Positions 9,786 through 18,359 of a DNA stretch of 64,000 nt are shown here, in pieces. The translations under genes and the position numbers were made by a program. This DNA is from Planctomycetota bacterium (lineage in GTDB: Bacteria; Planctomycetota; GCA-2746535), in assembly GCA_002746535.1 (NCBI GenBank), contig NVWA01000010.1, positions 1 through 64,000 on the forward strand. The letters are read 5' to 3'. The notes beneath the pieces were generated by a model. That model searched no databases. It was not told the DNA's origin and saw only the letters and a program-made list of their open reading frames with translations. Position 1 is the stretch's first letter. Each line of letters starts with the position of its first letter.

Positions 9786-9827
9786 TAGGAATGTGTAACG
9801 TAGGGATGTTCCTATGTGGGCATTCTA
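9786..9827 (+). ncRNA. RNA hairpin between two exbD genes (processing or attenuation element)
   Basis: Nested complementary arms are visible: GAATG (9789-9793) with CATTC (9821-9825), and ACGTAGG (9798-9804) with CCTATGT (9811-9817, one G-U pair), closing a six-base loop GATGTT. It begins five bases after the first exbD stop. There is no T tract, so it may stabilise or process the mRNA and set the ratio of the two proteins. Confidence 0.45.
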
Positions 9828-9902
9828 GAATGATTAATGACTAAATTGATAAATAAAAAAAAACAAATTATAAAAATGATCGAAAACTAAAAGGAGCCAC
9901 AC

Positions 9903-10400
9903 ATGTCTAGATTAAGAAAAGCATTTACCTTAGAAGAATCTAAAGGTGACATGACCACAATGATAGATGTCGTTTTTTTACTTTTAATCTTTTTTATCGT
10001 GATGCCTTTTAAAACTCCGGAAGCAAGAATTGAAGCACATTTGCCAAAAACTTCTGGACCACCCATTATTAACCCTCCTCCTCCTCCAGACATCGAAAAA
10101 ATCGATATTAAAATAAATCGCAACGGAATGCCTATCAATCCTGCAACATTTCAAGGCATCGATATTAAACTGAATGGCCACAAAATCGCTTTCATGGAAT
10201 TAAGAGCTCATTTGAATAGATTAAAAAACAAAATCAAAGTCGATCAGCATAAAGTGCCTGTCGAATTAAATGCTGACGAAGATGTTCCATTTGTTTTTGT
10301 AATGAATGCCTTGGATTCTGCTAAACTTAATGGTTTTACCTTTATTAAATTTCCAGAAGTACCTGTTTTACCTTTTGGTCAAAGGCCACGGCATCATTAA
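9903..10400 (+). CDS. ExbD/TolR-family biopolymer transport protein, second copy
   Basis: This 165-residue ExbD paralogue has a transmembrane helix at about residues 17-36 (MTTMIDVVFLLLIFFIVMPF) and the conserved aspartate at residue 22. A Pro-rich linker (PPIINPPPPPD) precedes the periplasmic domain, which the first copy lacks. AAAAGGAGCC lies about seven bases before the ATG. Paired exbD genes are common in Planctomycetes and Lentisphaerae, where the two may form a heterodimer in the motor. The ExbB partner must be encoded elsewhere. Confidence 0.85.
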   Translation: MSRLRKAFTLEESKGDMTTMIDVVFLLLIFFIVMPFKTPEARIEAHLPKTSGPPIINPPPPPDIEKIDIKINRNGMPINPATFQGIDIKLNGHKIAFMELRAHLNRLKNKIKVDQHKVPVELNADEDVPFVFVMNALDSAKLNGFTFIKFPEVPVLPFGQRPRHH

Positions 10401-10432
10401 AAAGCTATTTTGAGTCATTAGATCGAACACAT

Positions 10433-10452
10433 GATATAGGGGGTTACCTATA
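10433..10452 (+). terminator. Hairpin after the exbD pair
   Basis: Perfect arms ATATAGG (10433-10439) and CCTATAT (10446-10452) enclose a GGGTTA loop, 33 bases after the second exbD stop. The position suits transcription termination or 3'-end protection, but no T tract follows. Confidence 0.35.
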
Positions 10453-10680
10453 TAATTGCCCTTATATTGACTTCATCATGCAGAACATTCTATTAACGGT
10501 TAATTTTATTTTTGACTTCATTCAATAGCAGATGCTTTCTTTGCTCTCCAAAAATACCTAAAAAGTAGGATCTAAATTTGAAATTGGGTCTAACGAAGAC
10601 TATAATACAGTAGCTACTTTTTGTTATTGATTTTTGGATTATACTTGCAAGAATCTCGAATATTTTCTTTGCTATTGGAC

Positions 10681-12192
10681 ATGAATATTCAATTGAATTA
10701 TAAAAAATATTTTACCTTTATATGCATTGTTTATCTCGTCGTATTCTTCGTTTCGTGTCGCCAAGCTGAAGAAATTAGTTCTCCAGTTGATGGAAAAATA
10801 AAAGTCAAATCCATATTTAATATTAAGAACAACGAACTTGCTCAAAAAATAATTCATCTATCTTACGATTGGAAATTTAAAAAGGCCAATAAAGCCATCA
10901 TTAAATTACGTGAAAATAAAGACGATCAATTATTAGCAGATTTGCTAGACGTAGGAAATTGTTTTTGGCGATATATTGGAGCCATGACACCTGAGCACAA
11001 TAAATTTGCGAAAGAGGAATACTCGCGTTCGGTTAAAAAAGTTAAAATAAGTACCGCTGCCGCTTTGAAAGCAAATTCAAATGATTTAAAAGCATTATTT
11101 CTTCTTGGCTTTACAGAAGGTTCTCAGGCCAAATTCTATGCTATAGAAGCCGAATGGTTTAAAGCTTACCGTTATGGGGTGAAAGGTTATGGCCGTTTAT
11201 TAAAAATTCAGCGCATTAACAAACATGATTATGATAGTCAGTTTGGTATAGGAATTTATAAATATTATTGTGCCACTTTTCTGCCGAAATGGTTTCAAAA
11301 AATTAGTTGGATGGTGCCCGGTATTGATGTAGACCGAAAAGGTGGATATGATCGAATAGTAATAGCCAGTCAGTTTGCCTCAGTCATTAAAGTGGAAGCA
11401 CAACTTTCTTTAGGGCAAAGTGATGCTCATTATGAACGTAAATACTTAAGGTCAAAAATCTTATTAGAAAAGCTTTATGATGAGTATCCTCACAATAAAG
11501 TGGTGCAGTATTCATTGGCAGCCACCTGTTTTTATTACGGGGATCACTTAAGATATTTTGGTAAACTGAAAGAAAGCAATAAAGAGTTTAAGGAGAGTCT
11601 TTCGATCGGATCTGATAAACCTGGCTTTAGAATGGTATTACGTAAAAAAAATTATTTGATGCCAAGCATGAAATGGACGATGGTTGCTCACTCAGATATC
11701 GAAATTTTATTCAGTACCTATCTTGAAATGAGTCGAAATTATTTTTATATGAATAATATCAAAAAGGCGACGGATTGTCTTGAAGATGGCGCTGATGAAG
11801 ATCATATGCCCAAAATGTTACAGGCCGCTTTATACTTTGAAATCGCTCGACAACGTAGGATTTTAGGTTTAGAGGACTATAAAAAATATATTGATAAAGC
11901 ATCTAAGTTAGCAGGTCCTCATAGCGATATCTCTAGACATTGTCGTGCATTTCTATCCTCAAAATATCGTCTACCCCATTTAGAAAAGATTATGCATCAA
12001 ATCAATCAAGGTATTTTTTTGACTAAAATTGGTTTAAAAGAAGTCGTTGAATATTATTCAAAATATAAAAGCACCCACTATCGTTATCAATTTTATAAGA
12101 TATTATCTCATTTATATCAAATCGATGACCAACCAAATAAAAGTGAAAAATATGATGATTTATACAGGGTTCACCGCCAAGCAGAGAGGTGA
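10681..12192 (+). CDS. Lipoprotein with helical (TPR-like) repeats
   Basis: From the ATG at 10681 the protein has about 503 residues. It opens with a hydrophobic signal segment ending in FFVSC, so Cys26 could be lipidated. An upstream in-frame TTG at 10621 would put an unlikely hydrophobic extension before it. The rest is helical, with TPR-like patterns (LKESNKEFKESLSIGSD, KKATDCLEDGADEDH, EKYDDLYRVHRQAE). It is the first gene of a tight run with an outer-membrane protein, two kinase-like proteins and truD, so an envelope or polysaccharide role is plausible. No known family is recognised. Confidence 0.6.
   Translation: MNIQLNYKKYFTFICIVYLVVFFVSCRQAEEISSPVDGKIKVKSIFNIKNNELAQKIIHLSYDWKFKKANKAIIKLRENKDDQLLADLLDVGNCFWRYIGAMTPEHNKFAKEEYSRSVKKVKISTAAALKANSNDLKALFLLGFTEGSQAKFYAIEAEWFKAYRYGVKGYGRLLKIQRINKHDYDSQFGIGIYKYYCATFLPKWFQKISWMVPGIDVDRKGGYDRIVIASQFASVIKVEAQLSLGQSDAHYERKYLRSKILLEKLYDEYPHNKVVQYSLAATCFYYGDHLRYFGKLKESNKEFKESLSIGSDKPGFRMVLRKKNYLMPSMKWTMVAHSDIEILFSTYLEMSRNYFYMNNIKKATDCLEDGADEDHMPKMLQAALYFEIARQRRILGLEDYKKYIDKASKLAGPHSDISRHCRAFLSSKYRLPHLEKIMHQINQGIFLTKIGLKEVVEYYSKYKSTHYRYQFYKILSHLYQIDDQPNKSEKYDDLYRVHRQAER
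12185..12192 (+). promoter_or_regulatory. Strong ribosome binding site deciding a TTG start
   Basis: AGAGGTGA overlaps the stop of the upstream gene and lies seven bases before the TTG at 12200. It is the best match to the anti-Shine-Dalgarno sequence nearby and supports the TTG start of the outer-membrane protein. Confidence 0.6.
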
Positions 12193-12199
12193 TTTTTAG

Positions 12200-12988
12200 T
12201 TGTATAAATTATTTATTTTTTCTTCATTATTTTTTCTCTTTTCATCTTTGCATAGTTTGGCTGATGAATCATGGGTCTTTTTATTAGACAAGCCAGTTCT
12301 GCCAACAAAATTAGCTGACCCTCAAGCCCTAGAATTTAGTATCAAATATGAAGATGCCGAGAGCATATTGGCGCTAGGTCACTATCTACCTTTAGCGATT
12401 TATAAAAACGATTCAGTTGCTATTGATATTGGCATTCTTGGTGGTTTAAAAAATAGGTTTGGATCAAAGAATAATTTTGATCTTCATTCAGAATCAAAAC
12501 TGATTGGCGCGTTTTTCGACTTTAAAAGGCAAGATCTCGGAATTAGAATAGAAGGTTTTTATGAAGGAACAGAATTAAAAGATGCGTTTTTAGTTGTTGG
12601 TGATGATGATCTGAAAAGAAATTACCAAATTCCATTGGAAGCAACTTTATATTATGAAATTAAAACAGATTTATGGTGTTATTTTAATATTGGAAAAGGG
12701 CTTAAGGGTAGCAGGCAAGACTTAGAGGGTTTGAATTATCAAATAGGTCTAAATTTTGATTTAGACCTTGGACATTGGGGGCCTTTTTTTGCCTTTGATT
12801 TTCAATATTATGAAAAAGCTCGTGATCAGATTGGATTATCGATTAGAATGGGCGTCTCTCTTTGCCGTAGTTCTATTTATCTAAGACCTCGAATTTTTAT
12901 TGAATTTAGAGAAGGACCTTCTTTCTTATTAGATAGTTTTGATCGGTATGAAAAAAGCTTTAAATTAGGATTTAGCCTTAGCTATTAA
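12200..12988 (+). CDS. Outer-membrane beta-barrel protein (DUF1207-like)
   Basis: This 262-residue protein has a signal peptide (MYKLFIFSSLFFLFSSLHSLA) followed by alternating amphipathic strands that end in aromatic or hydrophobic residues. The last residues FKLGFSLSY look like a barrel-closing terminal strand. An internal stretch (LGGLKNRFGSKNNFDLHSES) resembles the DUF1207 family, but this is a weak recognition. The TTG start is supported by AGAGGTGA just upstream. It lies eight bases after the lipoprotein gene and three bases before the kinase-like gene. Confidence 0.6.
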   Translation: MYKLFIFSSLFFLFSSLHSLADESWVFLLDKPVLPTKLADPQALEFSIKYEDAESILALGHYLPLAIYKNDSVAIDIGILGGLKNRFGSKNNFDLHSESKLIGAFFDFKRQDLGIRIEGFYEGTELKDAFLVVGDDDLKRNYQIPLEATLYYEIKTDLWCYFNIGKGLKGSRQDLEGLNYQIGLNFDLDLGHWGPFFAFDFQYYEKARDQIGLSIRMGVSLCRSSIYLRPRIFIEFREGPSFLLDSFDRYEKSFKLGFSLSY

Positions 12989-12990
12989 TT

Positions 12991-13869
12991 ATGATTACTT
13001 TTAGTGGCATACAAATATTAGTTTTGATTCTTGTAATGGCAGGGGTGCCAGTTATCAGTTATTTATGGTTTTTAAAATCAAAAGCAGGTGTTTTATCCAT
13101 TGCTACTGGTCTGTCTGATAATAGAAGACGACTTATTGAAGAAGAGGCCTTTGAGACAAATGAAATAAAGTTAATCAATTGGAGTGTAATCAGTAGTGGT
13201 TGGAAAAAAGGAAAGAAGGTTGATTTTGAAGGCCAACACATTCCTTTGATAGCGGTACTTAGTAATCATCGAACACCTGGATCTTGGAATCAGGCAAATA
13301 AAATTGGCGCAGATGAATTAATTCGAAACTGCAAAAACTACATTCAAAAATTTGGCCCATCAACTTTCACTGTTGCCGCAGTAAGTGATCAAGATTCTGC
13401 AAGTAATATTACATGGGGGCTAGCAAAATATCTAACATCTGAATCTTCACAAACACTTGTTTTTGAAATTGGTACGCATTCAAAAAGGGAGGAAGAGTCT
13501 ACTGTTATTGAACTTGGTAATAAAAACTTTGAAGAATTACCTGATCCTAGAAAATCTCAAATTGAAAACGTTGATATAATTAATTTCAATTCAGCTTACA
13601 ACTGGCCTGAAGATATTCTCAAGGACGAATTAATAAATCACTTTTGTGAATTTTATAAAAAGAAGTATGAAGTAATTTTAATTACTGCCCCGCCGATTTT
13701 GGTAAATGGGTTCGCACGTAAAACTGCCAAGGCATCTGATTGTTTTATTTTAGCAACGGATGAAAATGATGATGCAGCCGATTTGCAAGATGCTTATCTT
13801 CGATTAAAGCATACATGCAAAGCAGCTCAAAATGAAAGTCTGGTTATTTGGGGCGTTTTAGAGAAATAA
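12991..13869 (+). CDS. Membrane-anchored tyrosine-kinase-like protein lacking a P-loop
   Basis: This 292-residue protein has an N-terminal transmembrane segment (residues 5-27) and a C-terminal domain patterned like the CpsD/CapB/MinD ATPase fold. The Walker-B-like strand is present (KYEVILITAPPIL, about residues 225-238). In place of the Walker A loop there is AVSDQDSASNITWGLAKYL, which has no GKS/GKT. It should therefore not bind ATP in the normal way and may be a pseudokinase. It starts three bases after the previous stop, and one base separates it from the next gene, which keeps a P-loop. Confidence 0.55.
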   Translation: MITFSGIQILVLILVMAGVPVISYLWFLKSKAGVLSIATGLSDNRRRLIEEEAFETNEIKLINWSVISSGWKKGKKVDFEGQHIPLIAVLSNHRTPGSWNQANKIGADELIRNCKNYIQKFGPSTFTVAAVSDQDSASNITWGLAKYLTSESSQTLVFEIGTHSKREEESTVIELGNKNFEELPDPRKSQIENVDIINFNSAYNWPEDILKDELINHFCEFYKKKYEVILITAPPILVNGFARKTAKASDCFILATDENDDAADLQDAYLRLKHTCKAAQNESLVIWGVLEK

Positions 13870-13870
13870 A

Positions 13871-14866
13871 ATGATAACTGAAAGTCTAATTCGACATACC
13901 CTTTTTGGGCCGCTTATTATTTTATTCCTAATTTATTTTCCTAGTATTATTTTTATTGTCGTTCGACATATGCAAAAAGTAGATACGTCTAAAAGAGGTT
14001 TAGATGTTAGATTTGGTAGTAAAAATTGGGCTGTTTATATCAAAGTAGGCCTAGCCTTTTATTCTTTTGCCATGACATTGATGATTACGAGACAGTGGAA
14101 AATTCAGTTTTTCGAAGATTCAACTTGGCTTATTTTTGTATTAGGAATTTGTATTGCCATAAGTTCCTTTCTTATGACAAAGTGGCTTGATCCTTTAATA
14201 GGAAGTGCCATGAAGTTGGCAGAAATAACAGGCATGACTATTTTAGGTGAAATTGATTCTGTCTTTGATTGGCTAAACATTGATTATATTAGAGAACGGC
14301 TTTTAATTTCTATTGCTGAGTCTAACAATGAGCATTGTGTAATCGTGTGCTCAAGTTTTCAAACAGGTGAAGGCAAGTCAATCACTGTTGCATCTCTAGC
14401 AAAATCTTTTAGTAGAATAAATCGAAAGGTTCTTCTTATTGAAGCCGATTTGTGGTGCGCGCAGCCAAATCAATTTGTTCCATCTTCTAAAAGAAATAAT
14501 ACTGCCGGGTTATCTGACTTTATTGTAGACAATGTTCCTTTGCGTGATTGCATTTATTATCCCCCTGAAGAATCATTTTCGGTTATGACCAGAGGACAAA
14601 AAATTGATGATCCGGTGGGCGTATTAAGTTCACCAAAATTACTTGGATTATTAAGTTGGGCCCAGCTAGAAAATACGGTGGTTTTAATTGAGGCACCAAC
14701 CATCATGAATTTTAATGAGATGCCTCGCTTACTAATGGATCAGGGAGTGTTGCTGTTATCAGTTTCTAATTTCAATAATTTTAGCAGCATATCAAAGATA
14801 ATGAGCAGTCTGAAAAAAACCTCTCTAAAAGACAGGACCGCTTTGGTTTTGACTAAACAGTATTAA
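13871..14866 (+). CDS. Membrane-bound CpsD/CapB-family tyrosine-kinase-like ATPase
   Basis: This 331-residue protein has three transmembrane segments (about 11-31, 53-73 and 86-106). A P-loop ATPase domain follows, with Walker A SSFQTGEGKS (Lys169), a Walker-A'-like strand VLLIEADLW (about 187-195) and a Walker-B-like strand TVVLIEAP. BY-kinases that regulate polysaccharide export normally have D in the A' and B strands; here the first aspartate in each is E. No terminal tyrosine cluster is present. It sits directly after its P-loop-less relative and overlaps truD by one base. A role in exopolysaccharide control is inferred. Confidence 0.65.
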   Translation: MITESLIRHTLFGPLIILFLIYFPSIIFIVVRHMQKVDTSKRGLDVRFGSKNWAVYIKVGLAFYSFAMTLMITRQWKIQFFEDSTWLIFVLGICIAISSFLMTKWLDPLIGSAMKLAEITGMTILGEIDSVFDWLNIDYIRERLLISIAESNNEHCVIVCSSFQTGEGKSITVASLAKSFSRINRKVLLIEADLWCAQPNQFVPSSKRNNTAGLSDFIVDNVPLRDCIYYPPEESFSVMTRGQKIDDPVGVLSSPKLLGLLSWAQLENTVVLIEAPTIMNFNEMPRLLMDQGVLLLSVSNFNNFSSISKIMSSLKKTSLKDRTALVLTKQY

Positions 14867-16101
14867 TGAAAATTATTCCTTCCCAACATTTAGATCGACT
14901 TGGTATCTCGCTCTATTCAAATGATTTGCCTGGCACTGATGGGCATATATCTGACTCAATTGAATCATTTAAGGTCACTGAAAATCCGTTATATGAGCCT
15001 TCCGGTGAAGGCGAGCATTTCTATTATTGTTTAAAAAAACAAAATCGAAATACGATGTCTTGCGTCAAAGAAATTGCAAAGACACTTAATATCCCTGCTA
15101 TGGATATTGGCTACGCAGGTTTAAAAGATAAATTCGCCATTACTGAGCAACAGATTTCAATTCGTTTTCCTAAAGGCGAACCGCAATTACCTAAATTTAT
15201 TAACATGGAACTAAATTTTTTAGGTAAACATATTAATAAAATTAAAACGGGCCATCTTGCTGGCAATCAGTTTGAAATAAAAATTGATAATGCACAAGAA
15301 GGTTTTCAAAATAATCTGGATAAAAAAATTGAGTTTATTGAATCAAAAGGTCTTTTAAATTATTTGGGTGATCAAAGATTTGGCAATCGTATGAACAATC
15401 ATTTAGTTGGTATAGCTGCTCTTAGACAAAACTTTGAAGAATCATGCCGATTAATTTTGGGTGACCCAGAGCGAGAATTAAATATTCAAATCAAACATGC
15501 CCGAGAGCATTATGAAGCGGGTGAATTACAAGTGTGTTCTGATCAATACCCGCCTTATATGAAAAATGAAAAAAAATTACTTAAAGAACTCTTAAAGGGG
15601 GAAGGGCGACACAAAAGAGCTTTTCTGAAAGGTGAAAAGAAATTAAGAGAACTCTTTTTTAATGCTGCTCAAGCATATATTTTTAATCACTATCTAAGCA
15701 AAAGGTTTAAAAAAGAAATTTTGATTGTCAAAGGTGATGTCGCATTGTTAACGGGGAATTTGGCACCTTTTTTAGTAGAAGATCCTGAGGTTGAAAATAA
15801 AAGATTAAAGGAAGGTGAAATAACAATTGGCGGCCCATTGCTAGGTCCTAAAATGTTTCCAACTCAATACCAAGCCAAAGAATTTGAAGACAATTTATTT
15901 AGCGAACTAGGTCTTCAGTTTGAAGACTTTAAATCCCCCTCAGACAAACAAAAATTTCAAGGTGCCCGCAGACCTATATTAATAAATGTCAAAGGTCTAA
16001 GCTATAAGAGTGAGTCTGATACGTCTTATACTTTAAAATTCACCTTACCTCCCGGTTGCTATGCTACCATCCTGCTAAATGAAATTCTCAATCCAATTTG
16101 A
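14866..16101 (+). CDS. truD: tRNA pseudouridine(13) synthase TruD
   Basis: This enzyme converts uridine 13 of tRNA-Glu to pseudouridine. The 411-residue protein has the family signature GYAGLKDKFAITEQ with the catalytic aspartate at residue 88. Further family motifs are a FLGKHINKIKTGHLAGNQF segment and NYLGDQRFGNRMNNH. The TRUD insertion domain lies in the middle. The length is slightly above that of the E. coli enzyme. The ATG overlaps the preceding stop by one base (TAATG), so it is translated with the kinase-like gene, although no functional link is evident. Confidence 0.95.
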   Translation: MKIIPSQHLDRLGISLYSNDLPGTDGHISDSIESFKVTENPLYEPSGEGEHFYYCLKKQNRNTMSCVKEIAKTLNIPAMDIGYAGLKDKFAITEQQISIRFPKGEPQLPKFINMELNFLGKHINKIKTGHLAGNQFEIKIDNAQEGFQNNLDKKIEFIESKGLLNYLGDQRFGNRMNNHLVGIAALRQNFEESCRLILGDPERELNIQIKHAREHYEAGELQVCSDQYPPYMKNEKKLLKELLKGEGRHKRAFLKGEKKLRELFFNAAQAYIFNHYLSKRFKKEILIVKGDVALLTGNLAPFLVEDPEVENKRLKEGEITIGGPLLGPKMFPTQYQAKEFEDNLFSELGLQFEDFKSPSDKQKFQGARRPILINVKGLSYKSESDTSYTLKFTLPPGCYATILLNEILNPI

Positions 16102-16229
16102 AGCATTTGAAGTAAAGTAGAATCATTCAATTAATTTCTTTAAAACAAAAATAATGTTTTATAACTATACATGTCTTAAATATTCATTAGATTGATATAA
16201 ATTTTTATCTGATATTTAAAGATGAAGTA

Positions 16230-17507
16230 TTGAGCTCACAAAAGAATTTTTCTTATTATTTAAAATTTTATTGGCCCTTAACTTTAATGGGTCTGACGAT
16301 GATTGCCGCTAGGCAATTTCAAAATGGTATATTAGCTCGGTATCCAGATGCAATTCAGCAAATTGCCATATTTGCCATTGCCTCCAGTATATTTAATTTT
16401 TTTAGTTCAAGCTTCGCGTTTATTCCGCAAACAGCGAATGTTTTAGTTAATGGTAAAGCCGATAGTCGACTTGTTCAAAAATGTATTCTTTGTATAGCAG
16501 TCACGGAATTCCTCCTCTTGATGTGTATCATTTTCACCCCGTGGGGAAATCAATTACTTGCATTTCTTTTTAATTTAGATTTGAAAAACTTATCAAAAGT
16601 CATTTATTACCTAATGACTTTGACACCTCTTTTATTTATTCAAAGCTTTAATCAGTACTTTACAGGATTGTTAATCAAATTTGAAAAGACGGGATTAGTT
16701 ACCCTCTTAAATAGTCTTTATTTAAGCTTTATGATATCAGGAATACTACTTGGTTACTATTTTCAACTTCCCATTGTTTTGACCTTAGTAGGTAGTCAAG
16801 TATTAGCGAAGACAATTCAGTTCTTAATAACACTCTTAGGTTTTCGAAAATATAATAAATTGATTGATCAAGATAAAACCGAGCACACCCTCTTAAAAGT
16901 CTGGGCGTTCTTTTGGCCCGTTGCTTTAACTAGCACTATGTTTTCTTTCTCTAGACCTATTTTATATGCATTTGTTAGTAGGATGCCCGAGAGCGCTCCT
17001 ATCATCGCCGCTTTGCGTTTGGGTTTTGACTTTAGTATGATATTTCAAAATATGATTAATCAGTTTAGGCATTTATTTATAACTTATGCTAAGGATGACC
17101 TGGATGGTGTCATTAGCTTTATGATTAAATGTACTTTCATTATTACAGTCTTAATGGTCACCGTCATTGGATCACAAGGACTGTATGGTATCCTTGTGTA
17201 TGTAATAAATGTACCACCAGCCGTTGCTCTTAATACAGTTGAGGTTTGTTGGGTTTTGTGCATTGTACCTGTAATAATAGGAACCAGAAATTACTTTCAT
17301 GGTCAATCAATGCTTAATCAAACAACCAAAATAATGGGATTCGGAGGTATTTGTAGGGTAATTGCGACGAGTTTATGTGCCTTGATTTTAATTGATAGCG
17401 GCAACTTAAATCATGTTAGCGCTAGCTTTTCACTAGTGTTAGGCTTTGCTGTAGAAGCAATCTTTAATGCTGCCGGCTACTTTATTAAGAAAAAATCAAC
17501 CTCTTAA
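16230..17507 (+). CDS. Polytopic membrane protein, MATE/polysaccharide-flippase type
   Basis: This 425-residue protein has about twelve hydrophobic segments in the regular spacing of the MATE/MOP exporter superfamily, and no soluble domain. An early motif MIAARQFQNGILARYPD fits the first helix pair of flippases. Substrates in this superfamily include lipid-linked oligosaccharides and drugs, and none can be assigned here. The start is TTG at 16230; the nearest ATG at 16222 is out of frame and closes at once. It follows truD by about 130 bases and converges on the PIG-L gene. Confidence 0.65.
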   Translation: MSSQKNFSYYLKFYWPLTLMGLTMIAARQFQNGILARYPDAIQQIAIFAIASSIFNFFSSSFAFIPQTANVLVNGKADSRLVQKCILCIAVTEFLLLMCIIFTPWGNQLLAFLFNLDLKNLSKVIYYLMTLTPLLFIQSFNQYFTGLLIKFEKTGLVTLLNSLYLSFMISGILLGYYFQLPIVLTLVGSQVLAKTIQFLITLLGFRKYNKLIDQDKTEHTLLKVWAFFWPVALTSTMFSFSRPILYAFVSRMPESAPIIAALRLGFDFSMIFQNMINQFRHLFITYAKDDLDGVISFMIKCTFIITVLMVTVIGSQGLYGILVYVINVPPAVALNTVEVCWVLCIVPVIIGTRNYFHGQSMLNQTTKIMGFGGICRVIATSLCALILIDSGNLNHVSASFSLVLGFAVEAIFNAAGYFIKKKSTS

Positions 17508-17511
17508 TAGC

Positions 17512-17530
17512 TGGGCCGCTAGCGGACCCA
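17512..17530. terminator. GC-rich palindrome between convergent genes
   Basis: TGGGCCGCTAGCGGACCCA is almost perfectly self-complementary (one bulged base) and lies five bases after the flippase stop, just before the end of the minus-strand PIG-L gene. GC-rich sequence is unusual here, which supports a bidirectional terminator. Confidence 0.45.
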
Positions 17531-17540
17531 ACCTAAAACA

Positions 17541-18359
17541 TTAGAGTATTGAATAAATACGCTCTACATTATGATTTATGTTTAATACTTTTTGCAAGGA
17601 AGCAGATCGATTTCGAACTCCCTTTTCATATGATTCTTCTACTTGACTAGGATAATGCTTCATAACTAAATCTGCTTTGCGATCAATGTCTATCTCGTAA
17701 TCTTTTGATTGAAGTTTAAATTGATTTAAAAAGGTGTTTATTAAATCCCAATCTTTTGAATCAGCCAAACCTGTGTAAGGCTGATCTTCCCCAAAATAAA
17801 GTTGCGATTTACCCTTTTGTTCTTTCCATGCATCAACCACTGCTTCCCTTAAAATGATATGATCGATATGCTCTTTAACTCCCAATGGAATTAAAACCGC
17901 AGTGTCATCTTCCCTTAACCATTGTTCTGATCTTTTTTTCAAACGTTCAAAGATCCCCCACTCTTCTTCATCAAAAGTCTCTCTGTTACCTTGAGGAAAT
18001 TCAAACTCTTCCCCCTTTTTCCATGGTTTTGCTCGTAGGACACATTCTCGTTCACCTAAAACTTCGTATGAATAATTTCCAAATCCTAATAAATCATCTA
18101 GGCAATTTAGATCTTCTAATAATCTTATCCCTGTTGCAAATTGAACCCTTTTTAATGAATGATCTTGATTGCCAATATCGTCATGAGCTTGGTAGCATGA
18201 ACGACTAAAGATATTGATGATTCTAATATTCTTATTTGCCAAATTATTATGTTTTTTCAAACTATCGATATAACCTCCAAAAGTTAAAACGACGTCATCA
18301 TAATGAGGCGAAAGAATTAAAATATTTTTCTGAGGAATAACCTCATGAATTTTAATCAT
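17541..18359 (-). CDS. PIG-L family N-acetylglucosaminyl deacetylase-like protein
   Basis: The zinc-binding signature SPHYDD is at residues 17-22 (NILILSPHYDDVVLTFGGYI). A later GVKEHIDHIILRE supplies the second histidine motif of the family. Enzymes of this type remove the N-acetyl group from GlcNAc-containing substrates. The start overlaps the end of the PfkB kinase gene by eight bases. Together with the kinase and the NagB-like deaminase it makes a three-gene amino-sugar operon, presumably deacetylating the sugar. The exact substrate is unknown. Confidence 0.85.
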   Translation of the reverse strand: MIKIHEVIPQKNILILSPHYDDVVLTFGGYIDSLKKHNNLANKNIRIINIFSRSCYQAHDDIGNQDHSLKRVQFATGIRLLEDLNCLDDLLGFGNYSYEVLGERECVLRAKPWKKGEEFEFPQGNRETFDEEEWGIFERLKKRSEQWLREDDTAVLIPLGVKEHIDHIILREAVVDAWKEQKGKSQLYFGEDQPYTGLADSKDWDLINTFLNQFKLQSKDYEIDIDRKADLVMKHYPSQVEESYEKGVRNRSASLQKVLNINHNVERIYSIL

